64,000 nt of DNA, taken from Dermatophagoides farinae. Lineage: Eukaryota; Arthropoda; Arachnida; Sarcoptiformes; Pyroglyphidae. Positions 46,602-59,765 of this stretch are shown here, one piece after another. The notes under the pieces are model-generated. The model saw only the letters and a program-made list of their open reading frames with translations, had not been told where the DNA came from and searched no databases. The stretch lies in contig NC_134680.1 in NCBI RefSeq assembly GCF_024713945.1, forward strand, positions 1,140,001 through 1,204,000. The letters run 5' to 3'. The number at the start of each line of letters is the position of its first letter. Within the stretch, counting starts at the first letter, position 1. The position numbers were made by a program, and so were the translations under genes.

Positions 46602-49350
46602 TTACAAATCACTTTCCAATACAGCAGTAGTAGCAGCTTTTGATGGTGATGATTTTTTCGTTACCGATGATGTAAATGTGTGTTTAATAACACTTTTTTT
46701 GCTCATCATATTTAAATGATCAAGATAACGGGATTTCACATCACTATATAATTTATTAGTCATTAATGTCGTTGAATTTGTTGTTTTATTATTACTATAT
46801 TGATTATTGTTATTCAAATCACTTTTAATAGAATTCTGTTGTTCTTGATCAAAAGTGTTGGCAATTTTTCTGATACGATTGTTAAAAACCATCATTGGTT
46901 GTTGTTTTATTGTTGTCGATGATGATGGTGATGACAATGAATTTTTTATACGGTCATTGATTTCGTTATATTTAGTTGTACGAATATTATTTAATGTTGA
47001 TGATGATGATGATGATGATGATTTGAAAAAATCCTCTCTATTCATTTGAACTTTTCTTGCATGCAATGATGGTTGTATTGCCATTGATGATGATGTTGAT
47101 GATAACGTTGTTTCATTCGTTGTTCCATCAATTAAAGGACGTGTTGTAGGTGATAATGACTTTGTCTTTGATTGTTTAGATTGACGATATGGTTTCGTTG
47201 GTATTAATAATGGTTTATTTGTTATATCAAATGATGATGACAATTGTGATTTAGTCTTTGTTGAATCGGTATCCGATGACGATTGTGGCTGTGTTATATG
47301 CGTTGGTGGTGTTGGTGGTGATAATGATTTAGAATTAATTATTTTGGTGGGCGAACGAAAACAGCAGCTCGATGATACTGATGTTGCTGGTATATCACAG
47401 ATAACTTCTTCACCATTAGATTTTATAAATTTTAATGCAGCTGAATTAACACAATAACGTTTACCGGTTGGCCTTGGACCATCATCAAATACATGGCCAA
47501 TATGTGCACCACATTTTGCACATGTTACCTCTGTACGTGCCAGATCTTGATTTAATGCTAATAATAATAGATTTCCACCGACTATAGATTGTAAATAAAC
47601 CAAAAAAAAAATCGATTATTCAAATTAATTGATTTTTTTTTCATCACATATAAATGAAGCAAATGAATTTTCAATCAACAAATCAATCAAGTAATCAATC
47701 ATTGAAAAGCTGATGATGATGATGATGAGCATACGTCAATCATCATCTGATCATCATTCCAATAACGGTTGACAATCACTGAAAATACAACAATTTAAAA
47801 TATTTGAACTATTCGAATGTTTTAAAATGGTAAAAATACGGTTGAAATATTTGAATGTTTTTTTTCGCCTGTCTTGTTTGTTTGAATTTCATTTTTACAC
47901 CATGTATATTCATCATCATCATCATCATCATCATCATCGATCATTGAATTCATTAGTAGCAACAAGAAAAAAAAACCAAGGCCATAACAAAATTGATGGC
48001 CATGATCGTCGTCGTCGTCGTCGTTGAGCAACAATTGATGCATGCAATAAACATATGTCTGTTGATTTTATTTGAATCAATGATTTGATTTGTATTGATT
48101 TTAACAAAGAAAAAATGTTTTACGAAAATTTACACAGTGTATAGTGGAAAACTTTCAATCAGGAAGAAAGATTTAATCGATTAAACCTTTTGAACTAATT
48201 TCAAATAGAGAGAAAGCGAAAAAAAAACAATTTAAACATGAAAATTACAACAAATTGTAAATAGTGATTGATTGATTTATCGATTGAATGATTGATTCAT
48301 CATGAAAATTCATAAACAAAGTATCAAAATAGAATAAACAACAACAACAACAAAAAGAAGAAGATAAATTCTTACCATGAGAAAGATCGGTCTGTGTGAT
48401 CAATTTATCTGCATCAATCGTATTATAAAATGCTGGCCAACCGCAGCCAGAATCATATTTAGTTTCCGATGAGAATATCTCTTCACCACATACAATACAA
48501 CAATAGATACCATGATCATTTAGACGTAGATATTCACCTGAATATGGCCTAAATTTTAATAATAACAAATGACAGAAAAAAAAACAGTTCACATTAATTA
48601 ATTGGTACTAAAATTGGGACAAAAGAAAAATTAAAACGTGAGAAAAAAGAACAATAAAAATAATTAGTACATCAATTGACTTAATCAATGCAAAAAAAAC
48701 AAACAAACAAAATGATGATCATGGAAACAAAAAACAAAAAGAAAAAGATAGATTCGCAAGACAAATAAAATAAAAAATCAGTATTGCACACAGTTGACTA
48801 ATTGCACCAGCTAAGGATTTTTATACAAAGGTAAAAAAAAACACTTTTGTCTTTTAAATAATAAGTACAATGTAAAAATAAAATGCAAAAGGTAAAAATA
48901 AATACCGATGACAAAATAAATCAACGGATTAGATATAATCAACGACAAAAAAATCAGATAATCCAATAAAAAAAAATGAAAAGAAAAAACTCATTAAAAT
49001 CATTGAACCGTGTGTATGAAGATAATAAATTGAGGATCTTTATGATGATCAAATGATGAAATATCAATTTTGTTTTGTTTTTTATTTTTTTTTTAAAAAA
49101 AACATTACCTTTCAGTAAATTTTTCTTGTGTTATTCTATATTGTAATGGTGTTAATTTTTGTTTCAATTCATTTTTATCCACTTGTATTTCAGGTTTACG
49201 TGGTGGACGAAAACGATTATGGAAACGATTAGCTGTTGTAGTTGTTTTTGATGCTGCTGCTGCCGCTGCTGTTGTTGTTGATGAGGATTTATTTATTGTA
49301 TTTGATTTAGATGATGTACCTGGTGTTGGTATAACAATTTGTGTAGACAT
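46602..49350 (-). CDS. MsrB: Methionine-R-sulfoxide reductase B (SelR) with long disordered C-terminal tail
   Basis: Exons 49109-49350, 48376-48548 and 46602-47581 give 464 aa. The joins restore the family sequence: [12 protein letters not shown] and [12 protein letters not shown]. Zinc ligands are the pairs Cys98/Cys101 (CIVC) and Cys159/Cys162 (CAKC). The catalytic residue is Cys182 in GKRYCVNS, a cysteine and not selenocysteine. Cys116 in SGCGWPAF is the probable resolving residue. The enzyme reduces methionine-R-sulfoxide with thioredoxin, repairing oxidised proteins. The N-terminal 45 residues are S/T/A-rich. The domain ends near residue 195, leaving about 265 residues rich in S, T, N and K; typical MsrB proteins are 130-200 aa, so the tail is exceptional. 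The ATG at 49350 was preferred over an upstream in-frame ATG at 49389. Confidence 0.9.
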
Positions 49351-51483
49351 TTTTCTTTTCGTAAAAAAAAAATCAATTGACAACAACAATTTCTAAAGCA
49401 GCGAACACAACAATTGAGAAAAAATTCACAATAAAAAAAAAATTTGATTGAAAATGAATTGAATCGACGGAGAAAACAAAACAAATTTATTTTCATTTAG
49501 GAAAAGATTCCGTAAACATTTGATGAGATTCGTGTTTGAAATTTAATTCAATTCTTCATTGTTGTTGTTGTTGTTGTTTGAAATAATTTCAAATCCCAAG
49601 TAATAAAAATAATTTATAAATGATCACAGGATGAACAAACAAAATCTAAATAAATCTACACACAATATATGATTCGAGTTGATCATCATCATCATAATCA
49701 TCAAAAATATCAACAATCCATCATCAAAATCATCATTATCATTATCAATGATAGGCCAAATACACATACACATATACAAACGGTGGTGATTTAAATGTTG
49801 TCATATGAAAAAAAAGGGGCGACATTCATTATAACAAACAAACAAACAAACAACACACACACACACACACACACAAAACGGCTGATTTAGGAATTTAATA
49901 TCTTGCTGCAGTACCACCACCACCACAACCAACAACAACAAAATTGACGCCGATGATAATATTAATATAATGACAAACAATATATATACAAGTAGTATAC
50001 ATCAACTATATATATACTCTAAATATGATAACATTCAAGAAGAAGAAAAAATTTTTTGGGCAACACCAAAATCAACTTTAGAATACCAAAAAAAACAAAC
50101 AATATATACAACAATGTGATGCAATTGGAAATTCAAGCCGAATTTCTACCAGAAAACCAGAATGAGTAGCACACCCACACATGCATGCACACAATATCTC
50201 AATCACAATAGTATATATCAACTCGTCGATATATCATTGAACAATTGAATGAATAAGCAAAAAATATGGATGTTTATTGGTGGTATGGCAAATGAACGCG
50301 CCTAACCAAAAAAAAAAAAAAAAAAAAAACGAAAACAAAAAGCGAAATGCAGAAAACAAAACTAGAATTTCCCAAATAGAATGGTTTAGTGTTTTGTGTG
50401 TGTGTGTGTTTGGACAGTATATAGCACAAGATATATTGTGTATATGTGTGTGTGTGTGTATAAGAGACATTCGAAAGAGAAAGTTTTTCTCATCGTTTCC
50501 TTTTTTTTATTGAATTTTGAAAGAAAAAAAAAGAGAAATAGAGAGAAACGAAAGAATCTTTGGATTCGAATCAAAATTGTCTGTAATAATAATGATGATG
50601 GTGATGGTGATGGTTTGTCGTCATCAACGGCAACAAAACAACAACAACAACAACAAAAACAAAAACATCATGGTTGAGTTGATTCAATATTTTAATGATG
50701 ACGAAATAAAATTAATCGATTTTTTTTAAAAAAATGTTTTGTTTGTTTTTGTTGTTGTTATTGTTATTGGAAAAAAAATATAAACATTTTGTAACCGGTT
50801 TTTTTCTGGATTCGATTCTCGGCAATTCAGATTTCAAATCTGTATCGATTCATAGGGAATGATATTGCTAGATGGAGATGTAGAAAGTTTTTATTATAAA
50901 CATGGATTGATTATTGGTCTGTTTGTATTTATTTTCTCCAAAATTGATGAAAATGATAATGATAACGTTTTAAAATTTAAATGATTGATCAATAAAATTG
51001 AAAATGTTAATCAAAACAATAGGTCAACAAAATACGAAATATATGTTATCATCATCGTCGTTAATATGTATGAGATGATGATGGTATGGCATCATTATTT
51101 TGTGGTCATTCGATTTTTGTTTGTCTGTTTGTCGTTACATTTGTTGATTGACACAATTGTTTTACTATTATTGGGTCATGTGACTTTTTATTGTTTTTCT
51201 TTACAATTGGATAGTATTTAATGTAATGATTATGTGATTTTGCCAATTATCTATTACGCGCCATTTTTTAAAAAAAATTTTTGTTTGAATAATTTTTTCG
51301 TTTTTTTTTACAAATTTTTTTCCGAAAATTTTCTTCATGTTGATTTTATGAATATTTTCGAAAAGTTTGTCATATGATCCTATTCATAAAGAACGATCCT
51401 TATATCGAAAAATTTTTTTCGTCAGAAATTTATTCTGTGATATTTTTTGTTTGTTGGAATCATCAAGAACATTTAAATCAATC
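49351..51483. other. Divergent upstream region between MsrB and sloth1
   Basis: About 2.1 kb of CAT, CA and poly-A/T tracts with no supportable gene. A GCGCCATTTTT element at 51259-51269 lies about 220 bases before the sloth1 ATG and resembles the YY1-like cores at other promoters in this window. The region presumably holds both promoters. Confidence 0.4.
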
Positions 51484-51729
51484 ATGTATCGTGATTTTTA
51501 TCGACAATATATGCAACAATATAGAAAAATTATTTCTGTTATACTTGATAATTGGCCATTACGTAAACAACTTGGATTCTATTCATATTTGCCGATATTT
51601 TTTGCTATCGGTGCATGGACTGAATTCTCAATGATTCATATGCGTATAAATGGAATTGATTTCTATTCGGTTTATAAACGAAAAGAACAGGAACGTTTAC
51701 TAGAAGAACGTAAGGTAAGAAAGTCTTAG
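51484..51729 (+). CDS. sloth1: Sloth1 / SMIM4 (UQCC5) homologue, complex III assembly factor
   Basis: 81 aa from the ATG at 51484 to the TAG at 51727. The core LGFYSYLPIFFAIGAWTEF, then MIHMRINGIDFYSVYKRKEQ, matches SMIM4/UQCC5 (LPFFFVLGGTMEWIMIKVR, FYDVYRRKASER). That family is a small single-span inner-mitochondrial-membrane protein needed to assemble ubiquinol-cytochrome c reductase. The span is about residues 33-50, preceded by a basic segment. The sloth2 frame starts 219 bases downstream on the same strand, the arrangement known from Drosophila. The sequence GAACGTAAG|GTAAGAAAG near the stop is also a good splice donor, so the last four residues (VRKS) may be replaced in some transcripts. 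An upstream in-frame ATG at 51367 would add 39 residues that do not look like the family. Confidence 0.82.
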   Translation: MYRDFYRQYMQQYRKIISVILDNWPLRKQLGFYSYLPIFFAIGAWTEFSMIHMRINGIDFYSVYKRKEQERLLEERKVRKS

Positions 51730-51948
51730 AAATCACCATTTCACCATTCAAAATATTATAAATGATAAACATAAAAATTCGGTAAACTTTACAATCAACA
51801 ATATTCATTCGAATGTTCATATGGCTCGGTAAGTTTCCTGGTAAAACTATGTAAACAAACTTGTTTGATTCACATGTGCTATGTGTGAATGAATTCAATG
51901 AATTTTTTACAAAATTGAAAATAAAAATTCAATCCAAAATCTCAAAGA

Positions 51949-52243
51949 ATGCCATTTGGTTTATCATGGTCAACATATTTATCACGTATAATGGCCGCTT
52001 TATTAGCCACTGCTTGTGGCTCACAATTTATTCATTCCATTTATCGGCCTTTAGAATCAGATGTAAATTTTATAAAAAACAATAAATTGCCATTATCCGA
52101 TAACTAAATTCTTTTTTTCTTCCAATTTCAACATGTAGAGAATCGAACAAATGTTGGAAACAAAACGAGTACAATTGGAACAACAATCATCATCATCAAC
52201 AACGACAACGACGACGACGTCAAACATCACAAATCAATCCTGA
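51949..52243 (+). CDS. sloth2: Sloth2 / brawnin (UQCC6) homologue, complex III assembly factor
   Basis: Exons 51949-52062 and 52139-52243 give 72 aa, essentially the size of human brawnin (71 aa). The N-terminus MPFGLSWSTYLSRIMAALLA, then GSQFIHSIYRPLE, parallels brawnin MPAGVPMSTYLKMFAASLLA and its YYRP motif: a short hydrophobic segment followed by a charged tail. The intron has a GTAAAT donor and an excellent acceptor (CTTTTTTTCTTCC...GTAG). Unspliced reading would give a 53-aa form ending PLSDN. Brawnin is a small inner-membrane peptide essential for complex III assembly and acts with SMIM4. The serine/threonine-rich end looks lineage-specific. The ATG is preceded by CAAAG, which might itself be an acceptor. 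Confidence 0.8.
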
Positions 52244-53107
52244 TGAAAAAAAAACAATCGATCGTCGGTGTGAAACAAACAAAAAATTGTCAAACAGAAA
52301 ATTGAAAAATTGATTGATTTATTATAATATCAATATATGATGAGGAAAAAAAAGAAACAAATCACATTTGTCCTTCAACGACAATATCTATGTACATCAT
52401 TATCATTCACAATCCACAACGATATATAATCAGGATAATTAATTAATTAATAATCCTGTCCGAATGCATTGTATTTGTCTCTGTTTTTCTCTCCACCACT
52501 ATCTCTCTTACTGTTTTGTAGATAAATTTTTGTTTTGTTTTGTTTATTTGTTTGTATTTTACAAACAAACAAATTTAAATGATGATAAAATTAGGAATAA
52601 AAATCATAATTATCAATTATAATGATTAATCTATAATAATAATAATAATAATTAATAATATATATCAACAACAACAGAAACGAAACATTGAAAGTCTATG
52701 TGCATTTCAATTACATCATCATCATCTTCATCACCACCACCGCCACACACAATTACATATATTTGAAATGGTTCATTATTGGGCAGTAAATATGTGTTTG
52801 TGGAAGATAATTTAACAATTCTTTTTTTTCTATGTTTTTGTCTTTTTTTTTCGGGAATTTGAAGCTCGATTTCGAATTAAAGTTTCGTTGTTTGTTGTTT
52901 AAATCTTTGTGTGTTGGTGGTGGTGGTGGTGGCGGTCAAACAGGATCGATTGATGACAATTTGTGTTTATATGCTGCTGATTGATGGTTCTAATAATTAT
53001 AATAGCTGTGTGGTTTGTGTGTTTTATAATCAAAAATTTAAAAAAAAATTTGATTTTTGAGATAAAAAAAAAACAATTCTGTTGCCAAAATAAAAAAAAT
53101 CTTCACA
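52244..53107. other. Convergent 3' spacer between sloth2 and tetraspanin
   Basis: Holds the 3' UTRs of the two converging genes. It is A+T rich with TTTG and CAT tracts; no further gene is seen. Confidence 0.45.
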
Positions 53108-54417
53108 TTAATACATTTCTTCATATTTCGCCTTGTTTATATGATTTGCCAGACAAACAGCCAATGTTACGCCACAAAGCTAGAATAATTTTTTTTTTCG
53201 TAGAAAAAAAAAGAAAATTAATTTCAATGATCATGATGATAAAAAACAAAACAAAAAAAAAATAATTTTTTTGATCGAATCAAATTGAAGGTTGATCGCA
53301 TGTACGTGCTTGTAAGCATTTTTTATTCGAATTAATTATATTGATAATTGATAATTGATTGATTGATTGATTAGGGTTAAGAAAATATCAAAAGCAAAAT
53401 TTGATCGATCAATATAGATTATGATTATAGATTTTTTTTCCTTTTCATATAGAATTCATGATTCACATACCTGAAATAATGCAATGAAAAATGTTCCCAA
53501 ACCTAATGTACTTAGATTTTCATTGAATGTATTGACAATTACTGGATAACATCCAACCATATGTGTCTGTTCCACTAGTTTATTATCGCAATGTTTTAAT
53601 GTTTTACAACAACTATCCGGAAATGATAGATTATGTTTTTGATGCCAATCACTATGTAGCCAATCTTCGAAATTATCGACACCACAACAATCGAACTATA
53701 TATATGGATGGATTTAAAAATTTAAAAATTGAATTCAATTCATCAAAATAAATTGTCATATATAACATACATGTATTTGAATTCGATCAAGATCTTTATC
53801 CATAATATTACCGGTACCATATTGATTCAATGTATGATTTAATGATTTATATAGCTGTTCTTTTAATGTATCACGATATGCATAGCCAGTGATTGATAGT
53901 GCAAATATTGATCCAAATATTAGGAAAAATATAACACTTAGCTGAAATGTGAATGAAAATTGTGAAACAAGATAAAAAAAATCAAATTCAAATGTAAAAA
54001 GGAATTAAGAATTATTCATGGAAAAAAAACATACAATGTATAATAAAGTTGGACTATCAGTGGATGAAGAGAAACATGCCAATACGGATACAATCATCAT
54101 TAATGAACCACAAATGATTAACATTGTTGGTAATGCAAAATTAAATTGTGGTGCTATTTCGAATACTTTTCCAATGGAAACACGCATCCAAAGACCAAAT
54201 AATAATAGAATGAATCCGGCGATCTTGATGAGGAAAAAAATATGATTATCATAGATTCATGATACAGATGAATTGAAGGTATTTTTTCAAAAACTGAGAA
54301 AAAAAAATTTTTTTTTTCGAAACTTACCCAAAAGATTACATTGAATAACATTAAAAATGTTCGAGCACCGGCAATACAGGCCTTTGTTTGAAAACGTTTA
54401 CGTGCAATTTCTTGCAT
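53108..54417 (-). CDS. Tetraspanin
   Basis: Five exons, all phase 0: 54328-54417, 54035-54223, 53771-53941, 53471-53695 and 53108-53179, giving 248 aa. Four spans lie at about residues 20-44, 60-80, 90-112 and 213-237. Hallmarks are the FNVIFWIAGFILLLFG first span, FDCCGVDNFEDW (residues 151-162) at the start of the second extracellular loop, PDSCC (176-180), and cysteines 186 and 199, making six loop cysteines. One N-glycosylation site (Asn172) is in that loop. The protein ends ANHINKAKYEEMY; juxtamembrane cysteines may be palmitoylated. Tetraspanins organise membrane microdomains and partner proteins. I cannot assign a subfamily. The small last exon was recovered from the minus strand by its splice acceptor (ATTCTAG) and the TM4-like sequence. 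Confidence 0.92.
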
Positions 54418-57400
54418 TTTTTCTCCCCCAGATTAATTTATCACTTCCAAACAATAACGATTCAATCGGAATTTACTTTTCACACCACCACAATTTTGAA
54501 TCGATCCAGATGAAACCAAAAAAAAAAAAAAAAAAAAAACAAACAGAACAATTTTTACATATATATAGATTATATACACACAAACAGAAATTCAAAAACA
54601 AAACTTTGAAATCACAAACTAAATTCACTGGAAAATCAAAAGACGTCAGAACACACACTTGTTGTGGAATCAGAGAAAAAATTAGATTGAATTAATCGGA
54701 TATTGGTGCCCGAAAAAAATGATGAGTGTGTGTGTGTGTGTATGTATGTGTTTGATGGCTTAATGGTAAAATCCTATTTGATGGTGTTGGTTGTGGTAGA
54801 TTCACTTTTTTTTGGTTTGTTAAAAATTATCATTTTTTTCCTATGAACTTCAAAGCTCAACAGGTACACACACACATAAATATATACAGCCACAACTACG
54901 GTAACGACAACCACAACAACAACAACAACAAGACGATTATATTCGGATCGAAGAAAACTCAAATACCATTTTTATTACACATGTATGTACCACCATACAT
55001 AGACACATACACACACTCACACACAGGGAGCTTTCTCTCTCATTACTTTCAAATTGTAAAGAAATTCATAATCAACACACACACACAAACACAGGTACAA
55101 ATATATAGGGAAGAAAAAAAATGGTTTATAAGGTGTATAATACACATCATTTACTTAGCAGCAACCATTGGCCCATAATCATCATCAATAATATTTCGAT
55201 GGTAGTTGTTGTCGATTCACAATCTTTCTTTTTTTTCACACATTAATCTGTTGTTGTATGATGATGATGATGATGATGATGATGATAATATATGATGGTT
55301 ATGAGCTTCAAACAAACAACAACAATGATGATGATGATGATGATGATTTTCTTTCTCTAGATTTATTTTTATTATTAGATAGCTGCTTTTGGATTGAATT
55401 GAACACACACAAACAAACAAACAAACAAACATTTTAACACTAAAAATGAAACATTCATACAAGGTGAAAATTGAATGTAATATTTTATTTAGCCATTATT
55501 CATGGTGTGATATGGCATCAATTGAAGTAATTTTATTCAAAAAAAAAAGAGTTGATAGAAGAAGAAGAAGAAGAAGGGCAAAAGAATGGATGATGATGAT
55601 TTAATAGACCGGATTTAGAGAGCATATATTCTGTCTATGTATGTCTGTCTGTCCGTTTGTCTGTTTGTCACTGTCGTCGATATGTTCGAAATTATCAATT
55701 TCGAAAATTTTTTTTTTTTACCAAGAATTTGAATTTAGTGGCATACACACACACACACATTCAATACATTTGATTTGATGTTTTGTTTTTGTCGACAATT
55801 TTGTGTGTGTGTGTTTGTCTGTGTTTGTTGAATGAATAACGGCCAAAAATCAATCAGAAAATGATTCAGTTTTTAGGTTCCGATTTTTTTTTCTCATATA
55901 AAAAATATTTTACTTTTTTTTATCGTTATTGTAGCAATTGAAGATTTAACAAAAAAACAAAACAGAAAACAATTTTCACATCTGAATCAAAAATGTTGTT
56001 TTAAGTGGGAGATAAATTTGAAAAATTTTGTCCTTGATCACCAAGCGTTATCAGTTTACAAAAAAAAATTTGAATCAAAGAAAAATCGTTTCAATTTCAA
56101 CTGTTTATTTGTTGTTTGCACACATCACCACACACACACACACACACATACGTATTCTTGTAAACACTACTTATTTTAAATGATGAAGGATCAATTTTGG
56201 ATGCAAAAAACAACAACACAACAACAACAAGAAAAAAAACAGAAACAAGAGCAACAAAATTGTATACAAGACCGAATGAATGAAGTAAAAATGTCAAAAT
56301 GAAATAGACCAACAGAAACAAAAAAAAACTATTTCAACACAACAGGTAGGCCAAAAGTAACAGTCACACCTTTATTTTTATTTTTATTCATGTTTGTTGT
56401 TTGTTTGAATTTTTTCCCCCAGTTTTTCTATTTGTTTCAAATTTCATTCTACACATAATATTACTTTGTTTCATACAGATATATATACAAAAAATTGTTG
56501 GCAAAATTGTATACCATGGTTGACTGGGCGCAAACACAAACACAAAAACATCGACAGATAAACACACACATATATATACGTAAACGCGTTTTTACGTGAA
56601 TGAAATTTTATAAAGCTCGAAAGAAAAAAAAAACCAACCATCAACCATAATCATCATCATCATCATCATCATCATTTTGGTAGAAAAGGATATGCGAATA
56701 TCTGTATTGATGTATGGAAAAAAAACTTTATAACTGTTGTTGTTGTTGTTGTGGCGTTGGATTTTTATTTTACTTCCAAAATTCGAAACATACAGAAGAA
56801 GAAGAAGAAAAAAAATGAAAATTGACGTATTTGTTGTGTGTGTGTGTGTGTTTGTGTTTTGTTTGTTGCAGCTGATTTCGATTAACCTGGTACAATACTA
56901 TTTGGGGCTTACTTTGGTTTTTTTTCACTTGTTTTTTTTTTTTTTTTTTTTTGGTCATGATGAATGTATGTAACAGAAAAAAATAATGGTTTTTTTCGAA
57001 AAAAAAATAAATGTCCAAACCAAATTAAATAATGTGAATAATGAAAGAACGATGATGATGATGATGACGATTTTGACATCATTTGATTTTTGCGTGCGTG
57101 CAATGATAAAAATAATTTTCTTTTTTTTTTGATAATAATTTGAATATGGATTTAAATTGTTATACAGATTCTGTTTTTTTTTTTGTTGCTAGTTGATTAG
57201 AGATTAAAAAAAAATGAAATGGAAAAATTTGAAAACAAACGGAAATTTTTTTTTTTTTATCGCCTCCGCTATTTTTTCAAACATTCGAATGGCTATTTTT
57301 ACTCACGCACACACACACACATCATCATTTTATTTTTTTCAATTTAAAAAAAAAATCTATGTCAAGATTAAAAGTTAACCGATAATTAAACGTAAAAAAA

Positions 57401-58481
57401 AGTCCCGAAAAAAAAGATGTGTTTAGATCCGGTTTTTTTTCGACTTCATCTATTTATCTGATAAATTTTTCACCATAAAAGTGTGTCTGTGGATGAGCGC
57501 AACAGGTCAAATAAGTTATGAAACAAAAACCAAAAAAAAAAAAAAAAATCAGATCAAAACTAAATTAGAAAATGGTCAATAGGATTTGTTTTTTTTTCTT
57601 CTTCATAGAGAATTCATTTACGTAAACATTTTTTTTATATATTATAAATTCGAAACAACTAAAATAAATTGTCACACAAATATTTGACATTGACATCGTT
57701 GTTCATTCTCAAATGATTACATCATCATTCATACATGGTGGACATGGTGATATCGCCTATTTTTTTTCTGGTTAATGGAAATGATCTTGCTTGTTACGAT
57801 ATATAAATACATGTAACAAACATCACATTGCAATGTAAACGATAGACAGAGAAAAAGAGAGAATATATATGTTGATATTATCACCAATTTGGTTTTCATT
57901 TGATTATCATCATCATCATCATCATCATCAGATTTTTATTTTGTAAATTGAATTTTTTTTTGTTGTGCTTGTTAGCAAGAACTAAATGTTAAAGAAAATT
58001 TTCTTGGCTATTTTTACCTGTTTTGTAAATATACATACACACACACACACACTACATATGATCGCGAAAAAAAAGCATGAATGCCATAATTCCAAATGTA
58101 TGTCAATTGCTGCTCGCGTGTTATGATTGTTTTTTTTTTCGAATCAATAATATTTATCATCATCATCATCATTTATATATATAACCAGTTTATTTCTTCA
58201 CTCAGCCTGATAAATTGACCACCGTATAGAGATAAACGAATGGAAAAGAAAAATCCATATAATTAAGCCATCCTTTTCGTTACTTTGAGCATTTTTGAAT
58301 TTTGCTTTTCCTTTTTTTTCTGCTGTTATTTTCTAATGAAAAATAATAATTTCTTATTTTCCTTTCCTATAGAAAAAAACATTGACATTCATTCGACATT
58401 TATATATTTCGAAAATTTTTTTTTATTTTAAAAATCTTGATTATCGATTTACAACGCTTTTATATTTTATATATATGAAAG
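54418..58481. other. 4 kb spacer of simple-sequence DNA
   Basis: Microsatellites (CA/TG, CAT/ATG, TTTG, GAA) and long A/T runs, with no conserved coding segment. It presumably holds the tetraspanin promoter on the left and the OGFOD3 promoter on the right. Confidence 0.45.
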
Positions 58482-59630
58482 ATGGTCCAAAATAATCAAC
58501 ATCATCATCATCGTCGTCGTCGAAATTTATTGCATAATGTTGATAATAAAAACAGACATTCAAATGATGATGATGTTGATGATCAACAAAATGATGGCCG
58601 CCAATCTATTAATAAAGATGGTAACATCATTGGCGAACAAAATAATTCAAAACAACAACAACAACAACAACATCGATCTATGAACAGAAATGTTTTCAGT
58701 CATGGTAACCATAGTCATGTTTATTCAATATTATCATTGCCAATTTGGTTACGAAAAATTATAATATCAATGTCAATCATGTTTATCGTTTATATTTATC
58801 ATCATCATTATAATAATAATCAAAATAGAAATCAATTACAATCATCAACTAATATAACAATGGCTTCAATAAACGATAATCATTTAGGAAGTCCATTTGG
58901 ACAATTTAAACAATGTTCTAATGATTATGAACAAGATCGATTACAATTTAAATCATGTACACCGTATAAATGTGGCCGTTTTGTTAGCGATTCAATTGTC
59001 AATGATAATGAAGCATTAGAATTGCGATTATTTGCTCAAACTATATTCACAATGGTACAACCAAATGGTGGTGTTGCTATTTTTGATCTAGCTTCCGGTG
59101 CCTTATCAAATGGAACACAATTTATAAATCTTTATAAATTATTAAAACATTTACCTGATCGTGAAAAGGTGATCAAACAAAAAATATTCGATACATTTCA
59201 TGTTGTACGGAAGAAATTATTACAAACAATTACAATGACATTCGGTATTAAAAGTGATCATCTTTATTTAACAAGTCCAGTATTTTTTACAAAAATCAAT
59301 TCGAAACAAGCAGCAAAAACATTAAATGATGAATATTGGCATCCACATATCGATAAATTTACATACAATACTTTTCATTATACATCATTACTTTATCTGG
59401 CCACATATCAGGAAGAATTTTCCGGTGGTCGATTTATTTTTATCGATAATGATGAAAAAATTAACAATACTATTATTGAACCAAAATTTGGTCGTATATC
59501 ATTTTTCACGTCCGGTTCAGAAAATCAACATATGGTCGAACAAGTTTCGAATGGTGAAAGATTTGCATTGACCATTCCATTTACATGTGATCCAAATAAA
59601 CAGGTTATTCTACCGACAACAACCATATAG
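58482..59630 (+). CDS. OGFOD3: OGFOD3-like 2-oxoglutarate/iron-dependent oxygenase
   Basis: An intronless frame of 382 aa. The first 80 residues are basic and H/Q/N-rich; one membrane span lies at about 84-106 (type II orientation), then a lumenal catalytic domain. The prolyl-4-hydroxylase-like fold shows its iron ligands His289 and Asp291 (WHPHIDK) and distal His350 (ENQHMVEQV), with Arg360 (NGERFAL) placed to bind 2-oxoglutarate. Cysteines near 145-164 and 369 may form disulfides. OGFOD3 is a membrane-anchored member of the family with unknown substrate. Its neighbour YOD1 is convergent and ends 135 bases away. Confidence 0.87.
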   Translation: MVQNNQHHHHRRRRNLLHNVDNKNRHSNDDDVDDQQNDGRQSINKDGNIIGEQNNSKQQQQQQHRSMNRNVFSHGNHSHVYSILSLPIWLRKIIISMSIMFIVYIYHHHYNNNQNRNQLQSSTNITMASINDNHLGSPFGQFKQCSNDYEQDRLQFKSCTPYKCGRFVSDSIVNDNEALELRLFAQTIFTMVQPNGGVAIFDLASGALSNGTQFINLYKLLKHLPDREKVIKQKIFDTFHVVRKKLLQTITMTFGIKSDHLYLTSPVFFTKINSKQAAKTLNDEYWHPHIDKFTYNTFHYTSLLYLATYQEEFSGGRFIFIDNDEKINNTIIEPKFGRISFFTSGSENQHMVEQVSNGERFALTIPFTCDPNKQVILPTTTI

Positions 59631-59765
59631 CTACATACAAACAAATTGATCTAATTTTTTTTTTAAATTTTTTATTAATAAGAAAATAAAATTCACATTG
59701 ATCAATTTAATCATGTTCATACTTGAGTATAATTTTTTTGAATAATTAAAAAAAATCAATTTTGA

